DNA of 8,797 bases from assembly GCA_002084535.1 (NCBI GenBank), contig NBLI01000049.1:1-8797 (forward strand). Reading direction: 5' to 3'. The notes below the pieces were generated by a model. The model did not search any database and was not told where the DNA came from. It worked only from the letters and a program-made list of their open reading frames with translations. Source of the stretch: Candidatus Zhuqueibacterota bacterium 4572_119. Lineage in GTDB: Bacteria; Zhuqueibacterota; Zhuqueibacteria; Thermofontimicrobiales; Thermofontimicrobiaceae. Numbering within the stretch: the first letter of the stretch is position 1; every line of letters starts with the position of its first letter. Shown here in pieces: positions 5,654 through 8,797 of this stretch. A program made the translations under genes and the position numbers.

Positions 5654-6079
5654 ATGAATTTTATTTACAAAGCTATCATTGTAAACTTGGCTATAGCTGC
5701 TGCGCTTTTTATCTTAGTGTGCGAAAAAAATACTGGGATTCAAAAAGTTGATGATAATAAATTTGTGCAAATTTACTGTGATATTGTTACGCTTTCGGAC
5801 ATCATAAAACCAGAAGCACGGAAGCTTTTAATTGACAGTGTATTGACGCACTATCAGGTTTCCAAAGAGAGTTATTATGCTACCAAAAAAAGTTACGACG
5901 AAAACAATGAAAAATGGAGCAGAATTTATGAAAAAATCGTTGCGGAATTGGAGAAAAGAGCTGGCGAGCTAAAGGAGAGTAAGGAAGAAAAGGCGGAAAA
6001 CGAAGAAATCAAAAAAGAAACAAAAAGCCAGGATGAAGGGCGTTTGAAAATTAAGGACAAAAATAATGAGCAACCTTGA
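5654..6079 (+). CDS. DUF4296-like small envelope protein (membrane-anchored or lipoprotein)
   Basis: A 141-residue protein. Residues 1-23 form a hydrophobic signal or anchor (K6, then a helix to V22) ending at C23. The sequence before the Cys is ILVC, with Val where Gly, Ala or Ser is usual, so lipidation is possible but not a clean lipobox. Residues about 34-100 resemble DUF4296 of Bacteroidota lipoproteins: KFVQIYCDIVTLSDI, then LTHYQVSKESY, a KSYDENNEKW segment and IYEKIVAELEK. The tail (101-141) is very rich in Lys and Glu and is likely coiled coil or disordered. The ATG at 5654 is chosen for its GGAG; upstream ATGs at 5642 and 5597 would put charged residues before the signal. The last 14 bases overlap the next gene in another frame, implying coupled translation. 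The function of the family is unknown. Confidence 0.68.
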   Translation: MNFIYKAIIVNLAIAAALFILVCEKNTGIQKVDDNKFVQIYCDIVTLSDIIKPEARKLLIDSVLTHYQVSKESYYATKKSYDENNEKWSRIYEKIVAELEKRAGELKESKEEKAENEEIKKETKSQDEGRLKIKDKNNEQP

Positions 6080-7544
6080 AAAATATTTTGAACGATTTAG
6101 AAATGACATTATCGGACAAAACCAGCTTTTTAATACTCCGTTCGGCGAAAAGAAAATCGTTTATGGAGACTGGATTGCCAGTGGCAGGCTATACAAACAA
6201 ATTGAAGAAAAAATTGCCAAAGACTTCGGACCTTTTGTTGGAAATACTCATACTGAAACAAACGTCACCGGCACTTCAATGACAAAGGCTTATCACAAAG
6301 CCCACGAAATTATTAAAAATCATGTAAACGCCGGACCCAATGATGTCATAATCACAGCCGGATTTGGCATGACAGCTATTATTAATAAATTTCAAAGGAT
6401 ATTGGGACTAAAATGCCCTGAGCAGCTAAATCAGTATTTAAAAATGCCCGACGAAATGAAACCAGTTGTTTTCGTCACGCACATGGAGCACCACTCGAAC
6501 CAAACTTCCTGGTTAGAAACATTGGCAGATGTTGTTGTGTTGGAGCCCGATACTAATGGACATGTTGATACAAATCAGTTGAGAAATAAAATAGCAGATT
6601 ATAAAAACAGGAAGCTGAAAATAGGTAGTTTCACAGCGTGCTCCAATGTAACGGGAATTCAGACGCCGATTCATGAATTGGCTAAAATTATGCACGAGAA
6701 TGAAGGGCTTTGTTTTGTTGATTATGCCGCATCTGCTCCCTATGTTAAAATTAATATGCATCCAAAAAATCCTCTGGAAAAATTAGATGCCATATTTTTT
6801 TCACCCCATAAATTTCTGGGAGGTCCAGGTACCTCTGGTGTACTCATATTCGATTCTCAATTATATCAAAGAGAAACGCCTGACCAGCCTGGCGGAGGTA
6901 CAGTTGATTGGACCAATCCCTGGGGACATCACAAATTTATTTCAAATATCGAAATGCGTGAAGACGGCGGTACCCCAGGTTTTCTGCAAGCAATACGTTC
7001 CGCGCTGTGCATTCAATTGAAAGAGCAAATGGATCCCGACAAAATGTTGAGCAGGGAAGAGGAACTTGTTAAAATTGTTTTTCAGGAATTAAGTCAGATT
7101 CCTGGATTACACATTTTGGCGGACAACATAAAAGAGCGGTTGGGTGTGATTTCCTTTTATGTAGATAAAATTCATTTTAATTTAATTGTTCAACTTTTAA
7201 ATGACAGGTTTGGAATTCAGGTTCGCGGTGGATGCGTATGCGCGGGAACCTATGGACATTATTTGCTTCATATTGACCAGCATGAATCGAAACGAATAAC
7301 TGACAAAATCAATAAAGGCGACCTTTCGGAAAAACCTGGCTGGGTACGGCTATCATTGCATCCTACAATGACAAATGACGAAATCTATTTTATCACAACC
7401 GCTATCGGTGAAATAGTTAAAAATATTGGTCAGTGGGCTGAAGACTATCAGTATTCAAATATAACCAATGAATATAAGCATGTTAAAAGCAGTGAAAAAG
7501 AATATGACCACATGCAGGATTGGTTTGAGTTTAACCAAAGCTAA
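6066..7544 (+). CDS. Class-V PLP enzyme, cysteine desulfurase/selenocysteine lyase superfamily (long form)
   Basis: A 492-residue fold-type I PLP enzyme, about 80-90 residues longer than SufS or CsdA. Motifs: GFGMTAIIN (99-107) in the position of the cofactor-phosphate loop, EHHSN (141-145) with the ring-stacking His, the aspartate D219 in VDYAASAP, the Schiff-base lysine K249 in SPHKFLGG, and R387-G-G-C390-V-C392-A. The last aligns with RTGHHCA of SufS, so C392 matches the persulfide cysteine and C390 is an extra one. Family members remove sulfur or selenium from Cys or Sec, but this long branch also includes enzymes of unknown reaction, so the substrate is open. The extra length includes the 400-422 segment after the active-site loop and a C-terminal extension (about 455-492). 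AAGGA (6053-6057) lies 8 bases before the ATG, inside the end of the preceding gene. Confidence 0.85.
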   Translation: MSNLEKYFERFRNDIIGQNQLFNTPFGEKKIVYGDWIASGRLYKQIEEKIAKDFGPFVGNTHTETNVTGTSMTKAYHKAHEIIKNHVNAGPNDVIITAGFGMTAIINKFQRILGLKCPEQLNQYLKMPDEMKPVVFVTHMEHHSNQTSWLETLADVVVLEPDTNGHVDTNQLRNKIADYKNRKLKIGSFTACSNVTGIQTPIHELAKIMHENEGLCFVDYAASAPYVKINMHPKNPLEKLDAIFFSPHKFLGGPGTSGVLIFDSQLYQRETPDQPGGGTVDWTNPWGHHKFISNIEMREDGGTPGFLQAIRSALCIQLKEQMDPDKMLSREEELVKIVFQELSQIPGLHILADNIKERLGVISFYVDKIHFNLIVQLLNDRFGIQVRGGCVCAGTYGHYLLHIDQHESKRITDKINKGDLSEKPGWVRLSLHPTMTNDEIYFITTAIGEIVKNIGQWAEDYQYSNITNEYKHVKSSEKEYDHMQDWFEFNQS

Positions 7545-7576
7545 TTTCAGATAATTCATGAACGCGCTAAACAATC

Positions 7577-7582
7577 AGGAGG
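7577..7582 (+). promoter_or_regulatory. Strong Shine-Dalgarno sequence of the second desulfurase gene
   Basis: A full AGGAGG, the strongest in the window, with a short 4-base gap to ATG 7587. An ATG at 7583 is in another frame, so 7587 is the start. It suggests high independent translation of this second gene. Confidence 0.7.
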
Positions 7583-7586
7583 ATGG

Positions 7587-8747
7587 ATGGATCAATTAAT
7601 CTATATGGATAATGCCGCTACCAGTTTTCCCAAACCGAAAATTGTTTATGACTTTATGCACGAGTTCTATCAAAAACATGGTGTCAATCCCGGACGGTCA
7701 GGATATGATATGACCCTGGAGACAGAGGAAATTATTTTTAACACCAGAAAAATGCTGACAGAATTTTTTAATGGGACTGATCCCAACCGCCTGACTTTCA
7801 GCTACAATGCCAGTGATTCATTGAATAATATTATTCAGGGAATGGTGGAAAAGGGAGATCATGTAATTACCAGCAATGTTGAGCACAATTCTGTTTTGCG
7901 TCCACTTTATCATTTGGAGCAAGCCGGAACCATTGAAGTAACTTATATTCCATTTAATGAAAAAGGTTACATTGATCCCGAAGATGTAAAAACGAATATC
8001 AAAAAAAATACAAAAATGGTTATTTTAAACCATTGCTCAAATGTTATTGGCACTATTCAGCCGGTAAAAGATATTGGGCAAATTTGCAGAGACCAGGGAG
8101 TCGCTTTTGCAGTGGATGCCAGCCAAACCGCTGGTGCGCTGAAAATCGATGTCCAGGAAATGAATATCGATTTGTTGGCTTTTACTGGTCACAAATGTCT
8201 GATGGGACCAACCGGAATCGGCGGTTCTTATGTTACGGAAGATGTACCGATTAAATCATCGCGTTATGGAGGTACGGGTGTACGTTCCGCTTACCGCTAC
8301 CATCTGGAAGAATTCCCATACCGGCTCGAATGTGGAACCTTAAATATAGTTGGTGTTGCCGGACTTCACGCCGGGCAGAAGTGGATTCAAGAAAAAGGAT
8401 TAAAAAATCTTCACGATAAGGAAATTGAACTTTGGGATAAATTGAGGAAAGCCTTGCAAGCGATAGATGGCGTGAAAACTTATTGCGCGGAAAGCGCGGA
8501 AAACCACAACGCGGTTTTGAGTTTTAACATTGATGGCTGGGAAGCGGGAGACGTGGGAACCATGCTCGATGTGGATTATAATATTGCGTGCCGTACCGGA
8601 TTACAGTGCGCGCCGCTGGTTCATGAGCAATTGGGTACTATGGATATTCACGGTACGGTCAGGCTAAGTTTGGGCGCGTTTAACACAGAAGAGCATGTTG
8701 ATACAGCGATCGATGCTGTTAAGGAAATCGCGGAGATTAAGCGCTAA
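7587..8747 (+). CDS. Cysteine desulfurase family protein (class-V aminotransferase fold)
   Basis: A 386-residue enzyme of typical length for the short class-V desulfurase group (the TIGR01977 type). It begins with YMDNAATSFPKP (6-17), continues with NASDSLN (74-80) at the PLP phosphate loop, VEHNSV (98-103; H100 stacks on PLP), AVDASQTAG (175-183; D177 and Q180), the Schiff-base lysine in TGHK (K203), the LECGTLN strand (247-253), and the catalytic loop CRTGLQCAP with R336 and the persulfide cysteine C341. It would take sulfur from cysteine, leaving alanine, for Fe-S clusters or other sulfur uses. No SufBCD, IscU or NifU scaffold is in the window. It follows the long class-V gene by 42 bp and shares little sequence with it beyond motifs, so the pair is not a recent duplication. 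The substrate could also be selenocysteine. Confidence 0.9.
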   Translation: MDQLIYMDNAATSFPKPKIVYDFMHEFYQKHGVNPGRSGYDMTLETEEIIFNTRKMLTEFFNGTDPNRLTFSYNASDSLNNIIQGMVEKGDHVITSNVEHNSVLRPLYHLEQAGTIEVTYIPFNEKGYIDPEDVKTNIKKNTKMVILNHCSNVIGTIQPVKDIGQICRDQGVAFAVDASQTAGALKIDVQEMNIDLLAFTGHKCLMGPTGIGGSYVTEDVPIKSSRYGGTGVRSAYRYHLEEFPYRLECGTLNIVGVAGLHAGQKWIQEKGLKNLHDKEIELWDKLRKALQAIDGVKTYCAESAENHNAVLSFNIDGWEAGDVGTMLDVDYNIACRTGLQCAPLVHEQLGTMDIHGTVRLSLGAFNTEEHVDTAIDAVKEIAEIKR

Positions 8748-8797
8748 AAAATTACAAAATTAAAAAATAAATAAAACCGATGGTGTTTTGACACTAT

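Noticed and set aside
8773..8789. Short AAAACC/GGT-TTTT hairpin after the last gene, as a terminator
   Set aside because: The stem is weak and bulged with a 3-base loop, and the window ends 8 bases later. A larger structure could continue outside, but it cannot be seen.
1..8797. CRISPR array, tRNA, rRNA, prophage or toxin-antitoxin content
   Set aside because: No regularly spaced direct repeats, no cloverleaf or rRNA-like stretches, and no phage or toxin motifs were seen by eye. A tRNAscan or Rfam scan would be decisive.

Overview
The window is AT-rich DNA, probably from a Gram-negative bacterium of the FCB superphylum (Bacteroidota or an uncultured relative). The hint is a small envelope protein resembling the Bacteroidota-centred DUF4296 family, plus a stand-alone Cpn10-like protein. 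Against a typical Bacteroidota member, most genes here have clear Shine-Dalgarno (SD) sequences, and the best promoter matches are sigma70-like rather than the Bacteroidota TTTG/TAnnTTTG type. The phylum assignment is inference only.

Layout: two divergent gene groups flank a 390-bp non-coding region (5264-5653). Leftward from it run a YprB/MrfB-like exonuclease with TPR-like repeats (4043-5263), IspG of the MEP isoprenoid pathway (2826-3917), a fold-type I aminotransferase (1580-2746), a ROK-family sugar kinase lacking the family zinc motif (654-1538), a small cytoplasmic thermonuclease-fold protein (278-631), and the start of a GroES/Cpn10-like gene that leaves the window on the left (1-188). 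Rightward run a DUF4296-like membrane-anchored protein (5654-6079) and two different class-V PLP enzymes of the cysteine desulfurase superfamily (6066-7544 and 7587-8747). The first pair overlaps by 14 bp and the second is 42 bp apart, so they look like one operon.

The central gap is the most structured part. It holds back-to-back sigma70-like promoters, a possible leader hairpin with SD-like sequence in its 5' arm, and a 134-bp inverted-repeat element flanked by TA that looks like a MITE. That element carries a plausible outward promoter pointing into the desulfurase operon. The exonuclease promoter ends so close to the ATG that its mRNA is predicted to be leaderless, and its TTGCAT-17-TATATT layout is repeated exactly in front of ispG.

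Most genes are recognisable housekeeping or metabolic families, and I do not see a clear new defence or mobile system. The points most worth following are the paired non-identical desulfurases behind a membrane-anchored protein, the MITE-like element in their leader, and the orphan MrfB homologue with its predicted leaderless transcript. No tRNA, rRNA, CRISPR array or transposase gene was seen.
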